Assembly (NCBI GenBank): GCA_040221975.1
Contig: JAVJWR010000013.1
Location: forward strand, 186,001 to 250,000
DNA: 64,000 bases
Origin: Haliea sp040221975
Lineage (GTDB): Bacteria > Pseudomonadota > Gammaproteobacteria > Pseudomonadales > Halieaceae
Reading direction: 5' to 3'
Part shown: piece after piece, positions 33,903-42,144 of the stretch
Layout of the letters: each line of letters opens with the position of its first letter
Position numbering within the stretch: position 1 is the first letter of the stretch
Program-made: the position numbers and the translations under genes
The notes under the pieces: generated by a model
The model's database searches: none
What the model was told of the DNA's origin: nothing
Seen by the model: the letters and a program-made list of their open reading frames with translations, nothing else

Positions 33903-35200
33903 GGATTGGATTGCTCCCGGTAGTCAGTGGCAGAGTCCGTGGGCAGCGGCGACTGCAGACGCTGGATCTGGTGCCGCAGCCAGGCGCTGAGCCAGAAATT
34001 GCTGCTGGCCGCCAACAGGGTTTCATGGGCGGACTGCGCCAGCGCGCGCAGTTCCGCGCTTTCAGGGTCCACATGCAGGCCGATGTCCAGCAGATGCAGC
34101 GCCTCCAGGGTCTCGCCCGCCGCGAGCTTATCCCCGGCGCGCCGGACGATGGCGCCAGCGCCACCCGCCAGCTCCACCAGGTCGGCGTACACCGCACTGG
34201 CGGGAACCGGGTACAGTTCGGTGGTCGAACGGTGATGAAACCAGCCGGCATAGTTTTCCCAGATCGCGCGCACCCCCCAGGACACCTTGCCGTAACCCTG
34301 CCCTACCTCCAGCTCCGGCGGCAGTTCGATTTCCGCCATCAGGGTGTGTACGTCCTTGCCAGCATTCATGCCATCGACAGCGGCATCGTGTACGTAAACA
34401 ATGGCGTCTCGCAACACCGTCAACTCCTGCTGGATCAACTCCGCGCCTTCTACCGGCCCATGATGACCGTAGAGGATGGTCACCGGCTCCAGCGCCCTGA
34501 CGGTTTCCACCGCTGCGGCGCAGACCAGCGCGTCGCGATAGCGGTCACCGCGAATGGTCACCAGGTTGGGAAAGTGGCCGAAGGGACAGCCGAACAGGTT
34601 GCCGGTGAAACAGATACGGTGCTGTGGCAGCCAGACAATCAGCGAGTCATTGGTCTCCGCACCCGGGACCGCGATCAGCTCGACTTCCAGCCCCCCCAGA
34701 ACGAAACGGTGCCGGTCCTGCACCAGCAGGTCGGGCAGCGGCCGATCCTGTTCCGGGAAATCACTGTAGCCCTGGGCCGCATAATAGGCGAACACCTCCC
34801 GAAACTTGTCGGCGAAAGCGAACGCCGAGCGACTGCCGCGAAAGGCGTGCAGGCGCCCATCGTAGGCCTGGTGCTCGGGATTCCCGGCCTGGGCAATCAC
34901 GGTCAGGCCAGGGTGCCGGTGCCGCAGCCAGGCCGTGCCGCCGACGTGGTCCACGTGGCCCTGGGTGAGGATGAGGTACTTCACCGGGTCCCCGGTAAAG
35001 GCGTCGAAGCTGCGCTGGATCACCGGCGCCTCGAACCCCATGCCGGCGTTGACCTGGATATTCCCCGCGGGCGTCTGCAGCAGGTAGCTGTTGGAAAAGG
35101 CCTCGCACAGGAGCGTGAAATCATTGAGGCGTCGGGCCCCGAAGCGGGCCGCATTGGGCTCCACCGGACGGGACGTGTAGAGTGGTTGGCGTGCAGGCAT
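33899..35200 (-). CDS. MBL-fold hydrolase with alkylsulfatase dimerisation domain
   Basis: 433 residues. The MBL domain (about 30-250) has LILTQGHVDHVGG, where the family motif HxHxDH reads Q-G-H-V-D-H, so the first histidine ligand is Gln. Further metal-site elements are PGAETNDSLIVWLP, ICFTGNLFG and YGHHGPVEG. The region after about 290 (LEVGQGYGKVSWGVRAIWENYAGWF, core YGKVSWGVRAIWENYAGWF) is the Alkyl_sulf_dimr domain; the SCP2-like third domain of SdsA1 is missing. No signal peptide is evident, in contrast with periplasmic alkylsulfatases. It may cleave an ester or sulfate of the substrate that the SDR then handles. Confidence 0.85.
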   Translation of the reverse strand: MPARQPLYTSRPVEPNAARFGARRLNDFTLLCEAFSNSYLLQTPAGNIQVNAGMGFEAPVIQRSFDAFTGDPVKYLILTQGHVDHVGGTAWLRHRHPGLTVIAQAGNPEHQAYDGRLHAFRGSRSAFAFADKFREVFAYYAAQGYSDFPEQDRPLPDLLVQDRHRFVLGGLEVELIAVPGAETNDSLIVWLPQHRICFTGNLFGCPFGHFPNLVTIRGDRYRDALVCAAAVETVRALEPVTILYGHHGPVEGAELIQQELTVLRDAIVYVHDAAVDGMNAGKDVHTLMAEIELPPELEVGQGYGKVSWGVRAIWENYAGWFHHRSTTELYPVPASAVYADLVELAGGAGAIVRRAGDKLAAGETLEALHLLDIGLHVDPESAELRALAQSAHETLLAASSNFWLSAWLRHQIQRLQSPLPTDSATDYREQSNP

Positions 35201-35492
35201 CGGCTGGCACCTCGGCGTGGCGTGATTGTGTGGATACTACCCAGCGCCCGGGCCCGACACTACGCCAAACCCGCCCGAGGTTCGACTGGGCCGGTGCCAG
35301 TTCAATTATTCATAGACCCTTCCGGGCTCGACTGCGGCAGCGTCATCGCCGGGGATCGCAGCAGCCTGCTGCTGCAACTGCGCGGCAGCCGCTTTGCCGA
35401 TGCACCTTTTGCAGTGCTGCCCGGGGCCGAGGTTGTCTCCGGGCCGGCGGAATGCCACGCCCGGAAGCGGCACAGGGCCGCGCCGAGGTGGA
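35201..35492. other. Intergenic region without a supported gene
   Basis: 292 bases between two minus-strand genes, holding the promoter side of the alkylsulfatase-like operon and the 3' flank of the Rieske gene. A plus-strand frame stays open across it, but I see no start, ribosome site or recognisable motif and do not call it. Confidence 0.5.
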
Positions 35493-36536
35493 CTAGCGGG
35501 GCAAGTAGAACTGCTCGTACCAGCGCCGCAGCTTGTTGATGGGGCCGTCGCCGTCACAGAGGATCGGGTCGGCCTGGTAGATCTTGTCTTTCCAGATCTC
35601 GACATCGGAGCCAAACGCCGCGTGGGCACCCAGCGCGTATTGCTGCACAAACTCCTCCGGCAGTAGCTGCCCATCCAGGCCGCTGACAATGATGGCGCTG
35701 CACAGGTCCACCTCGGTGTCGTTGACCGGCGTGTGGTAGTTCACCCACCAGCTTTTGTAGCTGATCTCCTGGCTGCGCGACTCGGTATAGTAGTACATGA
35801 TCGCCGGGCCGTGATAGGTGGCGTCGCCCCAGGCGTCGGGCTGCTGCGCGACTGCCTGCTGGTTCATGGCCTCCATGTCGAAAGGCAGCCCCGGGGGAAT
35901 CACCATGCGCGCGTTGGCCGAGCGCTGAACGGTAGAGAGCTGGGTCACCGTGCGCTCACCGAAACGGTTTTCAAAGGCTTTCACCTCACCGCCGTGAACG
36001 TGGGGAAAATGCGCAATATCGACTATGTTCTCGATGACATCGCAGGGCTGGGCACGAATCCGGGAGCGGTGGAAGTGCCAGTCGCCCCAGCCGCCCTCAC
36101 CGTACCCCCAGTCCGGGATCTCGGGCAGATAGTCCTCCGGCGGTTCGTTCGCCGGGTCATGCCAGAGCGCGATAAAGCCGTTGACCTCCCGCAGCGGCCA
36201 GCCGCGCAGGGCGTGGCGCGCGCGCTCGGGAATCTTGCTGGCATAAGGTATGTCCACGCACTCGCCGGCGCCGTTGAAGGTCCAGCCGTGGAAGGGACAG
36301 GCGATGGTGTCGCCACTCAGGCGACCGCCGTCACTGGCCAGGTGGGCACCGAGGTGCGGGCAGTGCGCGTCGAGCACCGCGGCTGTCCCGGACTCGCCGC
36401 GGAACAGCACCAGGTCACGATTGAAATAGTGCAGGCGCTGCACCTCGCCCACCGCCAGCTCCCGGGAGAACGCCACGATATGCCAGCCGCGGGCGAAGCG
36501 CCCGGGCTCCAGAAAAGCGTACCTGTTGTCACTCAT
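35493..36536 (-). CDS. Rieske non-haem iron oxygenase, KshA-like
   Basis: 347 residues; terminal oxygenase of a ring-hydroxylating system. The Rieske [2Fe-2S] ligands are C59/H61 (CPHLGAHL) and C80/H83 (CPFHGWTF). The catalytic iron motif NIVDIAHFPHVHG supplies Asp173, His176 and His181 with bridging Asn170. The single-component layout, CVDIPYASKIPE and the HFPHVHG helix resemble KshA (3-ketosteroid 9-alpha-hydroxylase oxygenase). The adjacent KstD-like gene, which it overlaps by four bases, supports a steroid or related terpenoid ketone as substrate. The reductase partner (KshB-like) is not in the window. Confidence 0.88.
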   Translation of the reverse strand: MSDNRYAFLEPGRFARGWHIVAFSRELAVGEVQRLHYFNRDLVLFRGESGTAAVLDAHCPHLGAHLASDGGRLSGDTIACPFHGWTFNGAGECVDIPYASKIPERARHALRGWPLREVNGFIALWHDPANEPPEDYLPEIPDWGYGEGGWGDWHFHRSRIRAQPCDVIENIVDIAHFPHVHGGEVKAFENRFGERTVTQLSTVQRSANARMVIPPGLPFDMEAMNQQAVAQQPDAWGDATYHGPAIMYYYTESRSQEISYKSWWVNYHTPVNDTEVDLCSAIIVSGLDGQLLPEEFVQQYALGAHAAFGSDVEIWKDKIYQADPILCDGDGPINKLRRWYEQFYLPR

Positions 36537-38227
36537 GCAGAGTCTCCCTCATCGGCAAAGGCGTGGCGTGCAGCAATATAGGCAAACGTCATGGCGGACC
36601 CGATGGTGGCGCCGGCGCCGGGATAGGCATCCCCCATTACCGCGGCACTGGTGTTGCCGGCGGCGTACAGGCCGGGAATGACGGCACCGGCTTCATCCAG
36701 CACCCGGCCCTGTTCATCACAGCGCAGCCCGCCCTTGGTATCCAGGTCCCCGGCCTCGCAACGCAGGGCGTAGAAGGGGCCGGTTTCCAGCGGACCCAGG
36801 CAGGGATTGGGCTGCACTTTCGGGTCCGCGTAATAACGGTCGTGCTCGCTGTCGCCACGACCGAAATCCGGGTCTCGCCCCTGGCGGGCGTTGGCATTGA
36901 AACGTTCCACAGTGACAGCCAGGCCCTGCGCATCGATTCCCAGTTTGGCGGCAAGCGCGTCGAGACTGTCCGCCCTGGTCAAGAGGCCAGAGCTGAACAG
37001 CTCCGGCGGCAGGTTCTCGTCCCGGGTCATCTTGCCCGGCTTGATGTGCCCCACCGGGTAGCGCTGGCGGTAGCCGGCATCGAACAGCAGATAGCAGGGT
37101 ATTGCCCCCTCGCCGCGCTGCTCGCTGGCATACTGGTCCTTGACCAGATCCTCGTAGGGCTGGGCCTCATTGGTAAATCGCAGGCCGGCACGGTTCACCA
37201 TGATCGAGCCCGGGTAGGCCTTGCCGGCTATCAGCGCCAGTACCCGACCGTCCGGCATGCGATAGGTGGGCGACCACCAGGCGCTGCCCATGAAATCGAG
37301 CCCTGCGCCCAGGGCGCGCCCCATGGCAATGCCATCGCCGGTGGCGCCGGGGGCTGCCGCGGTCCATTCGGAGCCGATCGGCGCCTGCTGGAACTGCTGG
37401 CGCAGGACCGCATTGTGGGCAAAGCCACCGGTGGCCAGCAGCACCCCGCGGCGCGCCCGGACACGCAACGCCTTGCCGGCGCGCTCCACCACGGCACCGC
37501 AGACCCGACCCTCCTCCACCAGCAGTTCGCGCATTGGCGCATCCAGCCACAGGGGAATATCCCGGTCCAGCAGCGAACGGCGCAGACGCGCCACCAGGGC
37601 AGGGCCCAGGGTGACGCGCTGGTCCGGCTTGCCGCGCAGGCGTGCCGGCAGGTCCAGCCAGTACCGTGCCAGCAGGCGAAATCCCAGCCAATAGGCACCC
37701 AGGTCCATGACACCGAGCCGGCGCCCCTCGGGTACGGTGATGTTGAAGCTCATCAAGGAATGGTAATCGTCGCGAATACGATCCGCTTCCGCACCCAGCG
37801 CGCGCAGGGAGAAGGCGCCGGGATCCATGGAACGGCCACCGGACTTGTAGCCCGCGACCTGGGGATAGTAATCCATGTAAGTGGGCAGCGGGGTGAAGTG
37901 CACATGGCTGTGTTGCATCATGAAGGCGAGCATTTCCGCAGCGCGCGTGGCGTAGGCGCGCAGCCGCGGCTCGCTGACCGAGTTACCGATCAGTCCCCGC
38001 AGGTACTGCCAGCCTTCCCCGGTGCTGTCAGCAATCCCCAGGGCTGGCTGCCGATGATTGCCGGGGATCCAGGCGACGCCGCCCGACTTGCAGGTGGTGC
38101 CGCCGTAGCGCGGCTCCTTCTCCACCACCAGCGCACTGCCGCCGAGCTGGTGCGCAACCACTGCCCCGGTCATGCCGGCGGCGCCACTGCCGGCTACGAG
38201 CCAGTCTACTTCGTGATCGTACTGCAA
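36533..38227 (-). CDS. FAD-binding dehydrogenase, 3-ketosteroid delta-1-dehydrogenase (KstD)-like
   Basis: About 564 residues. VDWLVAGSGAAGMTGAVVAH binds the FAD ADP moiety, TTCKSGGVAWIPGN is the following substrate/FAD motif, and the C-terminal GLYAAGNTSAAVMGDAYPGA with GATIGSAMTFAYIAARHA is very close to the KstD pattern. The family desaturates 3-ketosteroid A-rings. No ATG lies near the expected N-terminus: I chose TTG (LQYDHEVDW) because homologous proteins begin just before the FAD motif; upstream open frame is not protein-like. GGGGTGGCGG before the TTG is a weak ribosome site. The gene is coupled to the Rieske oxygenase by ATGA overlap. Confidence 0.83.
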   Translation of the reverse strand: MQYDHEVDWLVAGSGAAGMTGAVVAHQLGGSALVVEKEPRYGGTTCKSGGVAWIPGNHRQPALGIADSTGEGWQYLRGLIGNSVSEPRLRAYATRAAEMLAFMMQHSHVHFTPLPTYMDYYPQVAGYKSGGRSMDPGAFSLRALGAEADRIRDDYHSLMSFNITVPEGRRLGVMDLGAYWLGFRLLARYWLDLPARLRGKPDQRVTLGPALVARLRRSLLDRDIPLWLDAPMRELLVEEGRVCGAVVERAGKALRVRARRGVLLATGGFAHNAVLRQQFQQAPIGSEWTAAAPGATGDGIAMGRALGAGLDFMGSAWWSPTYRMPDGRVLALIAGKAYPGSIMVNRAGLRFTNEAQPYEDLVKDQYASEQRGEGAIPCYLLFDAGYRQRYPVGHIKPGKMTRDENLPPELFSSGLLTRADSLDALAAKLGIDAQGLAVTVERFNANARQGRDPDFGRGDSEHDRYYADPKVQPNPCLGPLETGPFYALRCEAGDLDTKGGLRCDEQGRVLDEAGAVIPGLYAAGNTSAAVMGDAYPGAGATIGSAMTFAYIAARHAFADEGDSA

Positions 38228-38384
38228 CCGCCACCCCGCGTATCGCAAATGTCTGAAGGACTCCAGAGGATACGGGGGGTGGCGGTGAGGCTGAAACCCG
38301 GGCGGCAGTAAACCCGGAGGTGGTATGAATGCCTGTACGACCCCTGGCAGTGATCGCGGATGCTTGACCCGGCGTTCGGGATGA

Positions 38385-39146
38385 CTACTCCGGACTGGCC
38401 GCCAGCTCCCTGGCAATTGCCACCCGCACCAGCGGATTGAAGGGAAAGCCAATGTGGCTGGCGGGAATGGCGACATTGCGTACCCAGCGGGCGTCGCCCT
38501 GACAGAGGGCGATCTCGCTGCCGACAATGCCGTCGGTCCTGCTGTAGAGCGCCAGCACTGGCACCTGCAGGGAACCGCGGTAGGCGTGGCGAATCCAGCG
38601 CTCTATCGCTTCCTCATCCACGGGAGCCGCGTTGCGCCCACTCATGACCCGGTACAGGGCAGTGCCGCGGGGATCGCCGTAGGGCGTACCGAGCGTAATG
38701 ACCTGGCGCAGCCACTGCGGGTAGCGATGGGCCAGTGCCACCGCAACCAGGCCGCCGAGGCTCCAGCCGATCAGGGTCACCTTGCGGCTGCTGCGGAGGA
38801 ACTCCTGTTCGACCAGCGCCGCAACACGCTCCTCCGTCTCTGTGCGTGCCGCCAGGGATGCTTCCAGACTGTTTGCCCGCTCCCCCCCGCCGTGGCGGCC
38901 AAGGCCCCAGGGCAGTGCGCGGTAGCCGCGCTCATTGAGGAAGCGGCGCAAGCCGGCGGTGGACGCGTCTGATGCCATGAAGCCCGGCAGGACCACGACG
39001 CTGTGGCCATCGCCCCGCGGCAGCAACCGGGACAGGGGCTGCAACACCGCTGAACCCCCCATCTCCAGAAAGACACGGCCGAGTTCGGTAACACTGTGGC
39101 GAAGCAGAGGCGGGCGGGGTGGAACCTGTGAGGTTGCTGCTGACAT
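38385..39146 (-). CDS. Alpha/beta hydrolase (esterase/lipase-like)
   Basis: 253 residues. VVVLPGFMASDASTAGLRRFL gives the oxyanion region, GWSLGG the nucleophile elbow, YSRTDGIV the acid and ASHIGFPFNP the histidine. The opening HSVVVLPGF and LRRFLNERGYRALPWGLGRH, core NERGYRALPWGLGRH, are typical of the PGAP1/triacylglycerol-lipase-like set. No signal peptide, so probably cytoplasmic or membrane-associated. It could release acids or alcohols from esters made by the nearby WS/DGAT. It ends 157 bases before the KstD-like start. Confidence 0.87.
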   Translation of the reverse strand: MSAATSQVPPRPPLLRHSVTELGRVFLEMGGSAVLQPLSRLLPRGDGHSVVVLPGFMASDASTAGLRRFLNERGYRALPWGLGRHGGGERANSLEASLAARTETEERVAALVEQEFLRSSRKVTLIGWSLGGLVAVALAHRYPQWLRQVITLGTPYGDPRGTALYRVMSGRNAAPVDEEAIERWIRHAYRGSLQVPVLALYSRTDGIVGSEIALCQGDARWVRNVAIPASHIGFPFNPLVRVAIARELAASPE

Positions 39147-39182
39147 GGCGCTGCTCCACTGCGATGGTCCCGAGTATACGCG

Positions 39183-40238
39183 CTAACGGGGCGCCGGATC
39201 ATCCCCCTGGCTGGAACTCCGGGAATGACCCGGCCGCAGCACCTTCCCGGCCTGCCGACGGCTGACCAGACCCTGCCTATGAAGCCAGGCGATGGTGTCG
39301 CGCAGGCTGTCCTCCAGGGGCCGGAAACGGAAGCCCAGTTCGGTTTCCACCCGGCGGTTGTCCAGCGGCACCCAGCGGGTCGCATACTCCATCGCCTCGG
39401 CGCCAAAGGGCAGGTCCAGCGGCAGCCAGCGGCCAAACCGGTCGTAGAGCTGGCCGCTGATGCGCGCCGCGATGCCCGGCAGGGGCACCTTGAGCAGATA
39501 TCGCCCGGTCACTGCTTCCAGGGCACGGGCAACCCCCCGCCAGTCGAGATAGTGCCCGCCGAGCACATAGCGATTGCCGGGCACATCCTGTTCCAGCAGC
39601 TGGCGATGTACCAGGGCAATGTCCCGGACGTCCACATACTGGGTGCCGGACGAGGTGCAGGGTACCAGGCCCTTCAGCAGCATCTGCAGACCGACATGCG
39701 GTTCGGTCAGGCCCGGATCATCGGGACCAATCACCTGGGCGGGATAGGTGATGAACACCGGCGCGCCCCGGTCCTGCAGGTCGCGCACATGGCGTTCGCA
39801 AGCGACCTTGGAGCGCCCGTAGGCATTGCTTGCGTGCCCCGGGGGCGAGTTCTCGTCGAGACTGCTGGCGTCGGGATCGTACAGTGCCGTGACGCTGGAG
39901 ACGTGGATTATCCGGCCGATGCCGCGCTCGATGGCGCCGCCCAGCACCAGCTGCGTGCCCTCCACGTTGGTCTGGTAGACCCGCTTTGCGTCTGCCGCCG
40001 AGGTCGAGACCATGGCCGCGGAGTGGACCACTGCGTCGCAGCCCTGCAGAGCCCGGGCAACCTGATGCGCGTCAGTGATATCGCCGCGTGTCACCTGTTG
40101 CACCCGGTCCTGGCCGAACAGCGCCAGCATCTTGTCCACGCTGCGCACCAGCAGGCTGACCTCGTGACCGGCGTCGAGCAGGGCCTGCGCCGTATGGTAG
40201 CCGACGAAACCGGTGGCGCCGGTGATCATGACGCGCAT
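39183..40238 (-). CDS. NAD(P)-dependent epimerase/3-beta-hydroxysteroid dehydrogenase-like extended SDR
   Basis: 351 residues from MRVMITGATGFVGYH. TGATGFVG binds the cofactor, the active site is HVSSVTALY with YGRSK, and the C-terminal half LALVHRQLLEQDVPGNRYVLGGHYLDWRG, core GNRYVLGGHYLDWRG, is usual for this group. It probably oxidises or reduces a 3-hydroxysteroid-like, flavonoid-like or acyl-aldehyde substrate. The frame remains open for 68 codons upstream, through the basic-tail repeats of the WS/DGAT gene, but the ATG at the first cofactor strand is the clear start; it lies one base after the WS/DGAT stop. Confidence 0.88.
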   Translation of the reverse strand: MRVMITGATGFVGYHTAQALLDAGHEVSLLVRSVDKMLALFGQDRVQQVTRGDITDAHQVARALQGCDAVVHSAAMVSTSAADAKRVYQTNVEGTQLVLGGAIERGIGRIIHVSSVTALYDPDASSLDENSPPGHASNAYGRSKVACERHVRDLQDRGAPVFITYPAQVIGPDDPGLTEPHVGLQMLLKGLVPCTSSGTQYVDVRDIALVHRQLLEQDVPGNRYVLGGHYLDWRGVARALEAVTGRYLLKVPLPGIAARISGQLYDRFGRWLPLDLPFGAEAMEYATRWVPLDNRRVETELGFRFRPLEDSLRDTIAWLHRQGLVSRRQAGKVLRPGHSRSSSQGDDPAPR

Positions 40239-40239
40239 C

Positions 40240-41805
40240 TCAGCCGGTTCTCCGGGAGGTCTTCTGGCTGGCTTTCGGGGTGGCCCGCCGCGGCGCTTTC
40301 CGGGGGGCTTTCCGGGGGGCTTTCGTGGTGGCCCGCCGCGACGCTTTCCGGGGGGGGTTCCGCGTCGCCTTCCCCGCGGCGGGCGCCAGGATTGCCACCA
40401 GCGTTGCCATTTCGTCGAAACTGGCTTGCAGGCACTCGGCATAGCGCGCCGGCTCCGGCAGCATCTCGCGGCAGGCCGTGAAAGACAGGGTCACGCTGCC
40501 CTGCTTGTTCTGCACCGCGCTGTAGACCACGTGAAACAGGCCGATGTTCGGCAGCAGCGGCCCAAGACTCAGTGCATCCACCAGCCGCGCGCCACAGAAG
40601 TACTGCTGGATCGGCGGGCCCGGAACATTGGTAACGATGGTATTGAAAGTGACCGAGGATTCCGTGAGCCCGGTGGCAGCCGCCAGGCGCAGCCCCAGCG
40701 CGAGGACATTGCCGGGTACCAGGTCGGTCAGTTCCAGCGCCAGTCGCGGTCCCAACGCCGCCGCATAGGCCTTGGCCTGCAGGCTGTGTTCATGCACGGC
40801 ACGTAGGCGCTCCAGCGGGTCCTCGATGTGCGTGCACAGGGACACTCCCATGAAGCCCACCATGTTGCCGCCGGCCATCTTCTCCTCGGGCGAGCGCACA
40901 TCAATCGGGCAGCCCGCCACCAGGCTGGCGGCGGGCAATTCCCTTGTTTCCTGCAGGAATCGGCGCAGCCCGCCGGCAACGATGGTCAGCATGACATCGT
41001 TGATGGTCGCGCCCGGATGCAGCTGCTTGATCGCACGTACAATCTCGAAATCGAAACGCACCGCATCGACCACCCGGTTGGCGGAAATATGGCCCTGGAA
41101 GCGGGTCCGCGGCGGGCTTTGGCGCGGCTCGAAAGCATGTTCACGATAGCCCCGATAGAGGCGCCCCAGGGTGGGCACCGCTTGCCGCAGCAAGCCCACA
41201 GCCTGCACAGGCATTTTCCACGCATCCAGCCAGGCCTTGCCCAGCATGCTGGCCGGTGACGGCACCTCGGGCTGCCAGGGGGGTGCCGGTGCCACCTCTG
41301 CGGGCTCCGGTGTCGGGTCCAGCATCAGGCTCATGAAGCGGGAGCCGGTGGCCCCGTCCATGGCCGCATGGTGAACCTTCAGCAGCATCCCGAAACAGTG
41401 CTTCGGCAGGCCGTGCACATTGTCCAGGCCCTCGATGATGTACATCTCCCACAGGGGCTTGTCCCGCGCCAGCGGGCGGGAATGAATACGCGCGGCGAGA
41501 ATGCAGAGCTGGCGCCAGTCCCCGGGTTTCGGCAGGGCGATGTGGCGAACGTGGTATTCGAGATCAAAATGGGGGTCATCAACCCAGTAGGGCTGGCCCA
41601 GGCCCAGCGGCACACTGACCAGCTTGCGGCGAAAGATGGGCGACAAATGCACCCGCGACTGCAGCAGGGCCAGGATGTCCTTGAACCGCACCTTGCCGCC
41701 GGGGGCGGTACTCTGGTCGTAAATACTGACGCCACCAATGTGCTGGGGCATGCCCTCCAGCTCGGCATGCACAAACATCGCATCCTGTCCCGATAGCTGC
41801 TGCAT
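40240..41805 (-). CDS. WS/DGAT acyltransferase with histone-H1-like basic tail
   Basis: 521 residues. The catalytic HHAAMDG is near residue 145, the N-terminus MQQLSGQDAMFVHAE is typical, and the second domain shows TINDVMLTIVAGGLRRFL and NVPGPPIQQYFCGARLVD. The acyltransferase ends near residue 475; the last 43 residues (479-521) contain 17 Lys/Arg with Ala, Pro, Thr and Ser in short repeats such as KAPRK. Such tails resemble bacterial histone-H1-like or PhaF-like DNA/polyanion-binding regions and are not part of the core enzyme. It precedes the extended SDR by one base. Confidence 0.9.
   Translation of the reverse strand: MQQLSGQDAMFVHAELEGMPQHIGGVSIYDQSTAPGGKVRFKDILALLQSRVHLSPIFRRKLVSVPLGLGQPYWVDDPHFDLEYHVRHIALPKPGDWRQLCILAARIHSRPLARDKPLWEMYIIEGLDNVHGLPKHCFGMLLKVHHAAMDGATGSRFMSLMLDPTPEPAEVAPAPPWQPEVPSPASMLGKAWLDAWKMPVQAVGLLRQAVPTLGRLYRGYREHAFEPRQSPPRTRFQGHISANRVVDAVRFDFEIVRAIKQLHPGATINDVMLTIVAGGLRRFLQETRELPAASLVAGCPIDVRSPEEKMAGGNMVGFMGVSLCTHIEDPLERLRAVHEHSLQAKAYAAALGPRLALELTDLVPGNVLALGLRLAAATGLTESSVTFNTIVTNVPGPPIQQYFCGARLVDALSLGPLLPNIGLFHVVYSAVQNKQGSVTLSFTACREMLPEPARYAECLQASFDEMATLVAILAPAAGKATRNPPRKASRRATTKAPRKAPRKAPRRATPKASQKTSRRTG
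40243..40371 (-). repeat. Degenerate tandem repeats coding the basic tail, with an 8-C homopolymer
   Basis: Degenerate 12- to 15-base units rich in G and C encode KAPRK/RRATPKA-type repeats. A run of eight identical bases occupies 40350-40357 (C in the sense strand) and two six-base runs lie at about 40305-40320. Such DNA is prone to length change by slippage. The frame of the downstream SDR is also open through this region. Confidence 0.75.
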
Positions 41806-41838
41806 GGTCAGTTCCTCCGCCTGCGACCTGTCGGGTCT

Positions 41839-42144
41839 TTATACCGCACGCACCAGGGCGGCGACCAGTATTCCCGCCGCAATCGCGGGCATCGGGCGCC
41901 GCAACAGGAGCATCAATACAGCCGTCGCCAGCAGCGCCAGCTGCCCCGCGGCATCGGCCTTGACTGCGACCGGCACCAACACTGCCACCAGCACCGAGCC
42001 AGCCATGGCGTTGATGAACCCCTCGACGCGACGGCCCATGGGAATCCAGGACATCAACAGCACGCCGCCAAATCGGGTCAGCAGGGTCATCAGAGCCATC
42101 AGGGCAATCAGCAGCAGGGCGCCTCCGCCCTCGATGGCAATCAC
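41839..42144 (-). CDS. azlD: AzlD-family small subunit of branched-chain amino acid exporter
   Basis: 101 residues with about three to four TM segments: ALLLIALMALMTLLTRFGG, then FINAMAGSVLVAVLVPVAV, LLATAVLMLLLRRPMPAIAAG. The motif TRFGGVLLMSWIPMGRRVEGF is typical of AzlD, which works with AzlC to export branched-chain amino acids. Its ATG overlaps azlC's stop by four bases. Confidence 0.92.
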   Translation of the reverse strand: MIAIEGGGALLLIALMALMTLLTRFGGVLLMSWIPMGRRVEGFINAMAGSVLVAVLVPVAVKADAAGQLALLATAVLMLLLRRPMPAIAAGILVAALVRAV

